Shown here one piece after another: positions 1-6,203 of a stretch of DNA of 6,351 nt (the stretch's first letter is position 1; every line of letters starts with the position of its first letter). Location of the stretch: NCBI GenBank assembly GCA_030039575.1, contig JASHVH010000068.1, positions 1 through 6,351 on the forward strand, in the 5' to 3' direction. The notes below the pieces were generated by a model, which was given only the letters and a program-made list of their open reading frames with translations, did not search any database and was not told the origin of the DNA. This stretch comes from Acidimicrobiales bacterium. Lineage in GTDB: Bacteria > Actinomycetota > Acidimicrobiia > Acidimicrobiales > Palsa-688. The position numbers were made by a program, and so were the translations under genes.

Positions 1-188
1 ACCGTCAGCTCGACGTGCTGGCCCTCATGGCCGAAGGCCGCACCAACGCCTCCATCGCCCGCACCCTCTATATCAGCGAGAAGACCGTGGTCCAGCACAC
101 CTCGAGCATCTACGACGAGCTCGGCCTGGCCGCCAGCGACGACGACCACCGGCGGGTCCTCGCCGTGCTTCGCTACCTCAGCCGCTGA
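1..188 (+). CDS. LuxR/NarL-family response regulator, C-terminal part (5' end outside window)
   Basis: Reading from base 3, 61 codons run to a TGA at 186-188. They encode most of a LuxR-type helix-turn-helix DNA-binding domain. The segment LALMAEGRTNASIARTL is the scaffold and first helix of the HTH, and ISEKTVVQHTSSIYDELGL covers the recognition helix and the dimerisation helix after it. The tail ASDDDHRRVLAVLRYLSR is typical of NarL/FixJ-type two-component response regulators in actinobacteria. The missing N-terminus would be expected to hold a receiver domain with the phosphorylated Asp, but that lies outside the window, so the assignment to two-component regulators rests on the tail alone. 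The protein would be a cytoplasmic DNA-binding transcription factor. I see no convincing terminator after the stop. Confidence 0.9.
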   Translation, partial: RQLDVLALMAEGRTNASIARTLYISEKTVVQHTSSIYDELGLAASDDDHRRVLAVLRYLSR

Positions 189-316
189 GCGCCAGAACCG
201 GCTTTGGACTCGCGCCAGGCTCGAGGGATCTCAGCAGGGACCCCGCGGTGCCTAGCAAAACAGGTGTCAAGACCGGTCAGGAATCGAGAAGCACCCGCCC
301 CTCCGTCGCTCTTACC

Positions 317-736
317 ATGACCACCATGGAGTTGAGCATCCACACCACACCCCTTCCCCACACCGATCCCGAGGCCTCCCTGGCCTTTTACCGAGACGTC
401 CTCGGTTTCGAGGTCCGCAAGGACGTCGGTTCCGGCGAGATGCGTTGGATCACTGTCGGGCCGCCAGGCCAGCCGGGCACGTCCATCCTCCTGGCGCCGC
501 CGGCAGCCGACCCTGGCATCACTGACGACGAGCGCCGCACCATCGCCGAGATGATGGCGAAGGGCACATTCGGCTGGATCATGCTGGCCACCAAGGACCT
601 CGATGGCACCTTCGAGAGAATGCAGGCGAGTGGCGCCGAGGTCGTCCAAGAGCCGATGGAGCAGTACTGGGGGGACCGCGACTGCGCATTCCGCGACCCC
701 GCCGGCAACCTGGTCCGCATCCAGGAGCTGCGCTGA
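317..736 (+). CDS. VOC family protein (glyoxalase / bleomycin-resistance / dioxygenase fold)
   Basis: From the ATG at 317 this encodes 139 residues, about the normal length of a single-domain, two-module VOC protein. The first beta-alpha module shows DPEASLAFYRDVLGFEV (residues 17-33). The second ends in RDCAFRDPAGNLVRIQEL (121-138), the usual VOC C-terminal strand with a 'DPxGN' turn. The middle stretch PGITDDERRTIAEMMAKGT (66-84) is characteristic of a common actinobacterial subgroup of unknown substrate. VOC proteins use paired modules to bind a metal or a small ligand; members include glyoxalase I, ring-cleaving dioxygenases and antibiotic-binding proteins. Nothing here fixes the substrate, so I give no gene name. 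Start choice is uncertain. A GTG at 248 is in frame and has AGGGA at 236-240 seven bases upstream, but the 23 extra residues it adds are polar and unlike the family. The ATGs at 317 and 326 have no clear Shine-Dalgarno and might be leaderless. The protein is probably cytoplasmic, as no signal peptide is seen. The DUF1801 gene follows 55 bases later. Confidence 0.9.
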   Translation: MTTMELSIHTTPLPHTDPEASLAFYRDVLGFEVRKDVGSGEMRWITVGPPGQPGTSILLAPPAADPGITDDERRTIAEMMAKGTFGWIMLATKDLDGTFERMQASGAEVVQEPMEQYWGDRDCAFRDPAGNLVRIQELR

Positions 737-791
737 GCGGTTGGCCGGCATACGGTAGCGAAATGGTGCTGCAACATGAACGGAGTTCACA

Positions 792-1172
792 ATGGCAGGA
801 CGAGCTCCTCAGGAAATAGACGCCATCATTAGCAAATCAGGTGACTGGCGAGGCGAGACCCTGTCACGACTGCGTGGGATAGTTCTGGGCGCTGGCCCGG
901 CCGTGGTCGAGGAAGTCAAGTGGAGGAAGCCCTCCAGGCCAGAGGGGGTTCCGGTGTGGTCCCTCGACGGCATCGTATGCATCGGCGAAATGCTCAAGAA
1001 CGCCGTACGGTTGACGTTCCCGAAGGGTGCCCAGATGAAGGACCCGAAGAAACTCTTCAACGCGCGCCTGGACAGCAGCAGCGTCCGCGCCATCGATTTC
1101 CGTGAAGGTGAGAGGGTACCTGAGGCCGCTTTGAGGGCGCTCATCCTCGAGGCCGTGGGCCTGAACACCTGA
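792..1172 (+). CDS. DUF1801 domain-containing protein
   Basis: This encodes 126 residues that I recognise as the DUF1801 (YdhG-like) fold, a small cytoplasmic alpha/beta domain of unknown biochemical role. Family hallmarks are EEVKWRKPSRP (residues 40-50), the hydrophobic strand VWSLDGIVCIG (55-65), the VRLTFPKGA segment (72-80), and the DPKKLFNARLDSS (84-96) and RAIDF stretches near the end. The length is normal and the frame is intact. The start is well supported: GGAG at 782-785 lies six bases before the ATG. The gene is co-oriented with the VOC gene 55 bases upstream. DUF1801 and VOC genes are often found near small stress or resistance genes, but that does not define a function here. I infer possible co-transcription from spacing only, and cannot identify a substrate or partner. 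Confidence 0.87.
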   Translation: MAGRAPQEIDAIISKSGDWRGETLSRLRGIVLGAGPAVVEEVKWRKPSRPEGVPVWSLDGIVCIGEMLKNAVRLTFPKGAQMKDPKKLFNARLDSSSVRAIDFREGERVPEAALRALILEAVGLNT

Positions 1173-1259
1173 AGCCTGAGAGCGAGAGCCAGAGCGAGGC
1201 AAATGGCCGGGCGACTGACCACTTGGCGGCCTCGCCGACGACGGTGGCACGATCTCACC

Positions 1260-1640
1260 ATGGGTCCTTGGACCACATCCGGCGGGCCGATGGCAGGCGC
1301 CTCCATATCCAGGTGAGCGGGCCGACAGACGGTGTCCCGCTCGCTTCCACCACGGCACACCGGGGGCGGCTACCCCGATACGAGCACTGGAGAGCGCCGC
1401 TCACGCTAGAGACTTGCGCCCAGTGACCACCTCGAGGCCCGGATATGGAGGTTCGACCCGCCAACCGGGCCGGGCTGTGGTCGACGTGGTGGCGACAGCA
1501 CCGACGTCTTGCAGGCCCTAGGTGCCGAGCGGTGCCTGGTGGCGGGGTGGTCCGGCGGTGGCCCCCATGCCCTGGCCTGCGCCGCCCGGCTCCCCGGTGC
1601 CGCGGCCGTTACATTTGAGCTACGGCAGGCTGCAGGCTGA
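1260..1640 (+). pseudogene. alpha/beta hydrolase remnant, frameshifted and C-terminally truncated
   Basis: Translation must change frame to follow one protein. From about 1271 one frame gives [15 protein letters not shown]. At about 1343-1345 the match moves to the next frame and reads [16 protein letters not shown], then [15 protein letters not shown]. At about 1492-1494 it moves again to read [13 protein letters not shown], then [18 protein letters not shown], ending at TGA 1638-1640. Each jump fits one missing base. The order matches the N-terminal half of the alpha/beta hydrolase fold: first strands, oxyanion-hole HG motif (HHGTPG), GYGGS loop, then the nucleophile elbow GWSGGG with Ser at 1551-1553. 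Homology fades after about 1611, so the cap, catalytic Asp and His are missing; a full protein would be roughly 250-300 residues. The ATG at 1260 is out of frame with the first block, so a third one-base loss near 1262-1270 is possible. A functional product is very unlikely. Confidence 0.85.
1625..1638 (+). repeat. short tandem repeat, 2 x GCAGGCT
   Basis: GCAGGCT occurs twice head to tail at 1625-1631 and 1632-1638. It lies just past the point where hydrolase homology fades and about 50 bases before the start of the LAL regulator. It may mark a rearrangement junction or be chance; no function can be shown. Confidence 0.4.
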
Positions 1641-1689
1641 CCTCGAAGGTTCAGCCAGTGGTCCGAAGAGGCAGTGAGGTTGGGAGAGG

Positions 1690-4323
1690 ATGTCGGCGAG
1701 GGACCAGTACTCGGAGCCTGTTTTCCGCAGCCCTCGCTTTCCGTCTTCAAAGTTTTCCCCTCCGACGACATCACCCGATTTGGTGCACCGGTCCAGCCTG
1801 TTTGGTTACCTGGACCGCGCTCCAAAAGGTCATCTGACTCTGGTGGTGGGCTCGTCCGGCGCGGGGAAAACAACGCTGTTGGCCGACTGGGTGGCTACTC
1901 ATCCGGACCGACCGTGTGGCTGGCTGAATTGTGACTCTGCTGACGCCGATCCTGTGCGGTTCGTGGCGGCAGTTGTTGAGGCGGGACGACGCGCCTGTCA
2001 ATCGTGGGATTTCGGTGCGGACGCTCTGCAACTGTTGAGCCTCGATGGAGAGGTGTCAGCGGATGTGGTGGCGGCCCTGGCAGACGACCTAGAGCGACCG
2101 GACGCACCCGCAGTACTGGTGATCGACGACTTCCACCTGGCTGGGGCGAGCGGGGCCGAAACCCTCGGATTGCTATTGCAGTACCCCCTGGCGTCGGTGC
2201 GACTCGTCGTGGCGAGCCGAGTCGACCCGCCTCTTCGCCTTCATCGGATGCGCGCCAACCAGGAGCTGGTCGAGGTGCGCGAGAGAGAACTGTCCTTCTC
2301 GGCCGAAGAAACAAGACGGTTCTTCGCTACGTTCGGAGTAGCGCTCAGCGAGACGGAACTGGCTGTGGTCCACCAGCGCAGCGAGGGCTGGGTCGCAGGC
2401 TTACAGATGGCGGCCATCTCGATCCGCGGTTCGTCCGACCCGGGCGGCGCGGCGCGTCGAGTCGAACTGCAATCGCATACAGTTGCTGGATATTTTCTGG
2501 AGGAGGTCCTTTACCGCCAGCCATCAGAGGTCGCGGAGTTCATGCTGGCCGTCTCGGTACTGGACGAACTATCGGTTCCCGCCTGTTCGGCCCTGTGGGG
2601 GGCGGGAGCGGCGGACCTCCTCGAGAGGCTGTACAGCAATCATCTGTTCGTGACCCGGGCGGACGATAATTCCCGGGCCTTCCGGTACCACCATCTGGTC
2701 CAAGAGGTTTTGCGGGCGGAGCTGCACAGCCGCGACCCGGACCGGAAACGAAGCTTGCACGAGTGCGCGGCAGGCTACCTGGCGAATGCGGGTCAAGTGG
2801 GCTCCGCGACCCGGCAGCTTTTGGCGGCTGGCGATGCGCCCGCCGCTTTTCGTCTCTTGAGGGAGCGGCTCCTTGTCGACTTCGACAACAACCCCAGGCC
2901 GAGTAGCGCCCTCGAGGTTGCCGACGTGCGGCCTGATCTCTTCGCAGGTGACCCCGGCATTCTGATCCCGTTGGCCGCCGAGCTAGGGTTGGGCGGGGCG
3001 TTCGGGCCTAGCTCCCGGGCGCTGATGCTGGCCGAGCAGACCGGGGTTGACCCAGAACAAGAACCGGAGCTGGCGGTCCAACTTGCTTTCGTTAAAGCAG
3101 GTCATCTCGAACTCACCGGTCAACTACGGGCGTCCCTCGAAGAGCGCGAACGAGCACAGACGCTCAGAGGTCAATCAAAGGGCGTCGATCTGTGGTTTGT
3201 CGGCCTTGATCACATGGCTGCCTTTTGCTACACGCACCTGGGCGACTTCGTCAAGGCTCGCCAGTTCGTGGAAGCGGTCGGCTCGGCGCATGCCAGCCCT
3301 CCTCTGACCGAGGTGTATTGCCCCGGCGCCAGGGCCCAGATCGCATGGGCCGAGGGAGCACTCACCGAGGCCGACGACTGGGCTGCTGACGGCCTCGACG
3401 CGGCCCGACGCCTAGGCTTCGAACGGCACTACTTTGCCTTTCCGGCACTCCGCACCGCAGCCTTGTTGGCCTGGGAGCGTCGAGACCTCGGGCGCGCCAA
3501 CGACCTGATCGAGCGGACGTTAGAGATCGTGAGCGGCGGCCGTCCAAGTTACGAGTACCTTGCACAACTTGACCGGGCCCGAATGTGGGCGGCCGGTGGA
3601 GAGATCGAAGAGGCCCTCACCTCGCTGCCGCGGGCGCGGCGCGCATTAAAGACCGACCAGTCCATTCTTTTCGTCGAGGCTGATGAGCTCGAAGCCCGGT
3701 TCCGGCTAGCACTGGCTGACCGCAAGGGCGCCATTAGTGTGGCCGAGCGGCTGCCTGACGATCGTCGGTTGGTCGTCTCGGCACTGATTGCCCTGGCTGA
3801 AAACGACCCTGACGGCGCGGGCGAGGCCCTTACTTCACGGCCCGGTGGGGCAACAACGACCCGGTCCGACCTGGAGCTGCGACTCCTCTGGGCCAGCGCG
3901 GCCATCCTGCGAAACTCGCCCCAGGCACCCCAACTGGTATCGCGAGCGCTGAACCCGGTCGACCGCCATGGTTATCTCCAAACCGTCCTGGACACCGCTC
4001 CGCAGGTGGTGGACTATCTCATCGAGAACCCGGCCCACTCTCCCAACACGGATGCCGTGCGGTCATTGATCGCCGCCCGCCTGTCTATCCGTCGGCAGCG
4101 TCTAACCCGAGCCAAGTCGGACGGAATGCCGGACGATCTGACTGATGCGGAACTGCGCGTACTGGAGGCTCTCGCGCAACGGCTCACATACGCCGACATG
4201 GCCGCCCAGCTTCACCTTTCCCTCAACACCGTCAAGACCCATCTGCGTCATGCCTACGTGAAGCTAGATGTCACCTCACGGGCCGCTGCAGTTCAGCGTG
4301 CCACCGCGCTAGGCCTCATTTAA
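1690..4323 (+). CDS. LAL (MalT-like) LuxR-family ATP-dependent transcriptional regulator
   Basis: The product has 877 residues, normal for large ATP-binding LuxR regulators (STAND class, MalT-like). After a short leader, the P-loop LVVGSSGAGKTTLLADW (51-67; Lys60, Thr61) gives Walker A, and AVLVIDDFHL (141-150; Asp146, Asp147) gives Walker B. RLVVASRVDPPLRLHRMRA (171-189) and SEGWVAGLQMAA (231-242) are further family signatures of the NTPase and winged-helix region. Residues of about 380-800 are helical and Ala/Leu/Arg-rich, like the TPR-type sensor of MalT. The LuxR HTH occupies 817-877, with LSLNTVKTHLRHAYVKL in the recognition region. Such proteins are cytoplasmic activators that oligomerise on ATP and effector binding; the effector here is unknown. 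The ATG is preceded by a purine-rich stretch (GAGG 1676-1679, GGGAGAGG 1682-1689), and an in-frame TGA at 1675-1677 rules out an earlier start. No frameshift or missing motif was seen. The sulfatase gene lies 182 bases downstream on the same strand and is a candidate target. Confidence 0.93.
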   Translation: MSARDQYSEPVFRSPRFPSSKFSPPTTSPDLVHRSSLFGYLDRAPKGHLTLVVGSSGAGKTTLLADWVATHPDRPCGWLNCDSADADPVRFVAAVVEAGRRACQSWDFGADALQLLSLDGEVSADVVAALADDLERPDAPAVLVIDDFHLAGASGAETLGLLLQYPLASVRLVVASRVDPPLRLHRMRANQELVEVRERELSFSAEETRRFFATFGVALSETELAVVHQRSEGWVAGLQMAAISIRGSSDPGGAARRVELQSHTVAGYFLEEVLYRQPSEVAEFMLAVSVLDELSVPACSALWGAGAADLLERLYSNHLFVTRADDNSRAFRYHHLVQEVLRAELHSRDPDRKRSLHECAAGYLANAGQVGSATRQLLAAGDAPAAFRLLRERLLVDFDNNPRPSSALEVADVRPDLFAGDPGILIPLAAELGLGGAFGPSSRALMLAEQTGVDPEQEPELAVQLAFVKAGHLELTGQLRASLEERERAQTLRGQSKGVDLWFVGLDHMAAFCYTHLGDFVKARQFVEAVGSAHASPPLTEVYCPGARAQIAWAEGALTEADDWAADGLDAARRLGFERHYFAFPALRTAALLAWERRDLGRANDLIERTLEIVSGGRPSYEYLAQLDRARMWAAGGEIEEALTSLPRARRALKTDQSILFVEADELEARFRLALADRKGAISVAERLPDDRRLVVSALIALAENDPDGAGEALTSRPGGATTTRSDLELRLLWASAAILRNSPQAPQLVSRALNPVDRHGYLQTVLDTAPQVVDYLIENPAHSPNTDAVRSLIAARLSIRRQRLTRAKSDGMPDDLTDAELRVLEALAQRLTYADMAAQLHLSLNTVKTHLRHAYVKLDVTSRAAAVQRATALGLI

Positions 4324-4324
4324 A

Positions 4325-4354
4325 CTTGGGTCTACGTATGGGCGACCCCCAAAG
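4325..4354 (+). terminator. weak hairpin after the LAL gene, possible terminator
   Basis: GGGTC (4328-4332) can pair with GACCC (4344-4348) around an 11-base loop. TT (4326-4327) can extend the stem with AA (4351-4352) across a two-base bulge. The structure begins two bases after the TAA of the LAL gene. There is no T tract, which is common in high-GC actinobacteria, but the stem is short, so this is tentative. Confidence 0.28.
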
Positions 4355-4490
4355 ACAAAGTCGCCGGCGGCATGACTTGACCACGACGTCCCTGCCCGTC
4401 CCGCATCAGAAGCCGCCACCCTTCTTGCGCGGTCTGCGGGCGCTCCGCTCGGTGGGCAATGTCTGAGCTCCGTGGGGACAAGCGAGTGGG

Positions 4491-4495
4491 AAGGG
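4491..4495 (+). promoter_or_regulatory. ribosome binding site of the sulfatase gene
   Basis: AAGGG lies ten bases before the ATG at 4506, a slightly long but workable spacing. It is the best purine-rich site near that start. The rest of the 182-base gap (4324-4505) shows no promoter that I can defend: TTGACC at 4377-4382 resembles a -35 box but has no matching -10 box 16-19 bases downstream. Confidence 0.5.
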
Positions 4496-4505
4496 ATTTT
4501 GGGTT

Positions 4506-5870
4506 ATGAGTGATGCTGCTGTGGGCAGGCCGAACGTGGTGTTGTTCCACGTCGACAACCTGGGGTACGGCGAGCTCGGCTGCTACGGGGGTGGCATCCT
4601 GCGGGGAGCCGACACGCGACGCCTCGACCGGTTCGCCGCTGAGGGTTACCAACTGCTCAACTACGCGCCGGAGGCTCAGTGCACGCCGACGCGGTCGGCG
4701 CTCATGACCGGCCGGTATGCCATCCGGTCGGGCAACCATACGGTGCCATTCCCGGGGTCCCCGGGTGGGCTGGTGGCCTGGGAACGGACCCAGGGCGATC
4801 TGTTTTCGGAGGCTGGGTACGCGACGATGTGCCTGGGCAAGTGGCATATCGGCAACCGTGATGGGGGCTGGCCGACCGACCATGGGTTTGACGAGTGGTA
4901 CGGGCCAGAGGCTTCCTATGACGAGGCTCTTTGGGACGACGACCCGTGGTATGACCCTGGCCGAGACCCGGTGTCGTATTTGAAGGATGCCCGCAAGGGG
5001 GCGCCTCCCGAGAACGGCCCGCGCCTGACCAAGGACGTCAAGGTCAACCTGGACGTGGAGTTCCAGCGCCGCGCCTTTCGCTTCATGGAGGACAATGCTC
5101 GTTCCGCACGGCCATTTTTCCTCTACTACAACTACACGCTGATGCACTTTCCAGTCATCCCGCGGGATGATTACCGGGGCCGCAGTGGCAACGGTGACTG
5201 GGCGGATTGCCTGTTACAAATGGACGGTGACTTCGGCGACTTGCTGGACCGGGTCGACGCGCTGGGGCTTCGGGCGAACACCATCGTGGTCTTCGCCGGC
5301 GATAACGGGGCGGAGGAGCTGCTCCCGGGCCGTGGCACCGCAGGCTTTTGGGAAGGCTCGTATTTCACTGGCATGGAAGGCTCGTTGCGCACGCCGTGCC
5401 TGGTCCGCTGGCCGGGCCGGATCCCGGCCGGGCAGCAGAGCAACGAGATCGTCCACGTCACCGACTGGTTCGCCACCTTGCTGACGATGGCCGGGCTGAA
5501 GGTGCCCGAGGACCGCGTCATCGATGGCATCGACCAGTCCGCGTTCTTCTACGGGCAACAGGAGCGGTCCAATCGGGAGGGCTTCCCGTTCTGGGTCGGA
5601 GACCGGCTCTACGGAGTGAAGTGGCAGAATTTCAAAATGGCCCTGGTCGAGCAGCGGTACTTGACGGAACCGGCCCCCGACCTGGGCTTTCCGCGCATCA
5701 TCAATTTAATGTCCGACCCGAAGGAACGCGAACCGTACACCGCCCGCTACCTGCACACGTGGACGACGTTCCACTTCGGCAAATTGCTGGCGGAATACCA
5801 CGAGAGCACCCGGCGCGAGCCGCCCATACCGGCCGGGGCGCCGCTCGACTACGTGCCGCGGGCGCCATGA
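4506..5870 (+). CDS. type I sulfatase (arylsulfatase-like, formylglycine-dependent)
   Basis: This 454-residue protein belongs to the alkaline phosphatase/sulfatase superfamily and should hydrolyse a sulfate ester. The signature CTPTRSALMTGR (59-70) contains CxPxR, whose Cys59 would be converted to formylglycine, the catalytic nucleophile. GYATMCLGKWHIG (104-116) is the second sulfatase signature, supplying Lys112 and His114. Likely metal ligands are Asp17 and Asn18 (in VDNLGYGELGCYGGG) and Asp266 and Asn267 (in FAGDNGAEE). His214 in TLMHFP matches the catalytic His that contacts the sulfate group. EGSLRTPCLVRWPGRIPAG (291-309) precedes the C-terminal subdomain. 'DN' replaces the commoner 'DD' at the first metal site; I recall this as usual in one sulfatase subgroup, so it is not evidence of inactivation. 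No signal peptide or membrane segment is visible, so it is probably cytoplasmic. Maturation needs a formylglycine-generating enzyme, absent here. Phosphonate monoester hydrolases share CxPxR, so the exact substrate is open. Confidence 0.93.
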   Translation: MSDAAVGRPNVVLFHVDNLGYGELGCYGGGILRGADTRRLDRFAAEGYQLLNYAPEAQCTPTRSALMTGRYAIRSGNHTVPFPGSPGGLVAWERTQGDLFSEAGYATMCLGKWHIGNRDGGWPTDHGFDEWYGPEASYDEALWDDDPWYDPGRDPVSYLKDARKGAPPENGPRLTKDVKVNLDVEFQRRAFRFMEDNARSARPFFLYYNYTLMHFPVIPRDDYRGRSGNGDWADCLLQMDGDFGDLLDRVDALGLRANTIVVFAGDNGAEELLPGRGTAGFWEGSYFTGMEGSLRTPCLVRWPGRIPAGQQSNEIVHVTDWFATLLTMAGLKVPEDRVIDGIDQSAFFYGQQERSNREGFPFWVGDRLYGVKWQNFKMALVEQRYLTEPAPDLGFPRIINLMSDPKEREPYTARYLHTWTTFHFGKLLAEYHESTRREPPIPAGAPLDYVPRAP

Positions 5871-5894
5871 CAACCAATACCCGGCACTTCCCGG

Positions 5895-5924
5895 GGGCAT
5901 TGCCGTCCGCGTGAGACGGTGCCC
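5895..5924 (+). terminator. hairpin downstream of the sulfatase gene, probable terminator
   Basis: Outer arms GGGCA (5895-5899) and TGCCC (5920-5924) enclose inner arms CCGTC (5903-5907) and GACGG (5915-5919). That gives ten base pairs with a three-base bulge (TTG) on the left and a seven-base loop. It starts 24 bases after the sulfatase stop and is followed by GTTAT rather than a T run, as in many actinobacterial terminators. The position suits ending the sulfatase transcript before the tRNA promoter. Confidence 0.5.
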
Positions 5925-6011
5925 GTTATCGTGCCGCGCTCGAGGCTCCCGGGTGATCGTGGCCGCTCCCGTGCCCTTGCAAGTGGCTATAGGGTGCTCG
6001 TTCTCAGCCAC

Positions 6012-6033
6012 AGTTTGGGATTGAGTTTGGGAT
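6012..6033 (+). repeat. direct repeat, 2 x AGTTTGGGAT, 12-base period
   Basis: AGTTTGGGAT occurs at 6012-6021 and 6024-6033. The first copy supplies the proposed -35 box of the tRNA promoter. The second copy falls in the 17-base spacer, so only the first is well placed relative to the -10 box. It may be a local duplication; no bound factor is known to me. Confidence 0.6.
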
Positions 6034-6043
6034 GACCTAAGGT
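6015..6043 (+). promoter_or_regulatory. predicted sigma-70-type promoter of the tRNA-Ser gene
   Basis: A -35 box TTGGGA (6015-6020) and a -10 box TAAGGT (6038-6043) are separated by exactly 17 bases. Transcription would begin near 6050, about 14 bases before the mature tRNA 5' end, a common layout for tRNA genes. TTGGGA matches four of six bases of TTGACA, and TAAGGT has the essential TA...T. The -35 box lies inside the first copy of a direct repeat (6012-6033). The call is by pattern only. Confidence 0.55.
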
Positions 6044-6063
6044 CTGACGGCAAAATAGCTGAT

Positions 6064-6150
6064 GGAGGGATGCGAGAGTGGCCGAATCGGACGGTCTCGA
6101 AAACCGTTGTGGGTGTACGCCCACCGTGGGTTCAAATCCCACTCCCTCCG
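6064..6150 (+). tRNA. tRNA-Ser, anticodon CGA (reads UCG)
   Basis: A complete class II cloverleaf can be drawn. The acceptor stem is GGAGGGA (6064-6070) with TCCCTCC (6143-6149) and discriminator G6150. A D arm follows, with the invariant GG in AGTGGCCGAAT. The anticodon stem is ACGGT (6091-6095) with ACCGT (6103-6107) around the loop CTCGAAA, placing the anticodon CGA at 6098-6100. The long variable arm GTGGG/CCCAC (6109-6113 with 6120-6124) is the serine identity feature. The T arm is GTGGG TTCAAAT CCCAC (6126-6142). The 3' CCA is not encoded, so it must be added after transcription, as is usual in many actinobacteria. An IS481-like element begins within about ten bases of the 3' end. Confidence 0.97.
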
Positions 6151-6159
6151 CTCCTGTTG

Positions 6160-6203
6160 TGTCGCGGGACATCCCGGACAGATGTCTCAAGACATCCCGG
6201 ACT
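6160..6203. repeat. two 21-base direct repeats at the IS end (23-base period)
   Basis: Copies at 6160-6180 and 6183-6203 share the pattern TGTCNNNNGACATCCCGGAC and agree at 17 of 21 positions. Each copy opens with the inverted pair TGTC...GACA. The outer copy also holds the hairpin CGGGA-CA-TCCCG (6165-6176). They probably represent the IS terminal repeat plus a subterminal copy, which I infer to be transposase binding sites. The transposase stop codon lies in the inner copy. Confidence 0.8.

Noticed and set aside
173..790. A 205-codon - strand open frame opposite the VOC gene.
   Set aside because: It is the antisense shadow of a clear VOC domain, with no recognisable motif of its own.
1179..1200. 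GAGCGAGAGCCAGAGCGAGG purine-rich repeat after the DUF1801 gene.
   Set aside because: It is short low-complexity sequence with no terminator stem or coding sense.
2004..2669. A 221-codon + strand open frame overlapping the LAL gene in another frame.
   Set aside because: Its composition is Gly/Arg/Pro-rich, as in out-of-frame GC-rich reading, and the region encodes conserved LAL NTPase motifs in the main frame.
4377..4405. TTGACC considered as the -35 box of a sulfatase promoter.
   Set aside because: No TANNNT-like -10 box occurs at 16-19 bases downstream.
4408..4425. Inverted repeat AGAAG...CTTCT upstream of the sulfatase, considered as an operator for the LAL regulator.
   Set aside because: Five-base arms with an eight-base gap are common by chance, and no second copy or conserved context can be seen.
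4332..5147. A 271-codon - strand open frame opposite the 5' part of the sulfatase gene.
   Set aside because: Long antisense frames are expected in GC-rich DNA. It shows no recognisable domain, and the + strand carries every sulfatase motif.
5348..5914. A 188-codon + strand open frame overlapping the sulfatase 3' end and running into the terminator hairpin.
   Set aside because: It is rich in Arg, Gly, Pro and Ala with no domain, and the sulfatase frame is convincing throughout the overlap.
5987..6190. A 67-codon - strand open frame across the tRNA, containing GVGFEPTVGVHPQRFSRPSDS.
   Set aside because: This is the antisense translation of the tRNA-Ser gene. The 'GFEPTVG...SRPSDSA' string is a well-known false protein family created by translating tRNA genes.
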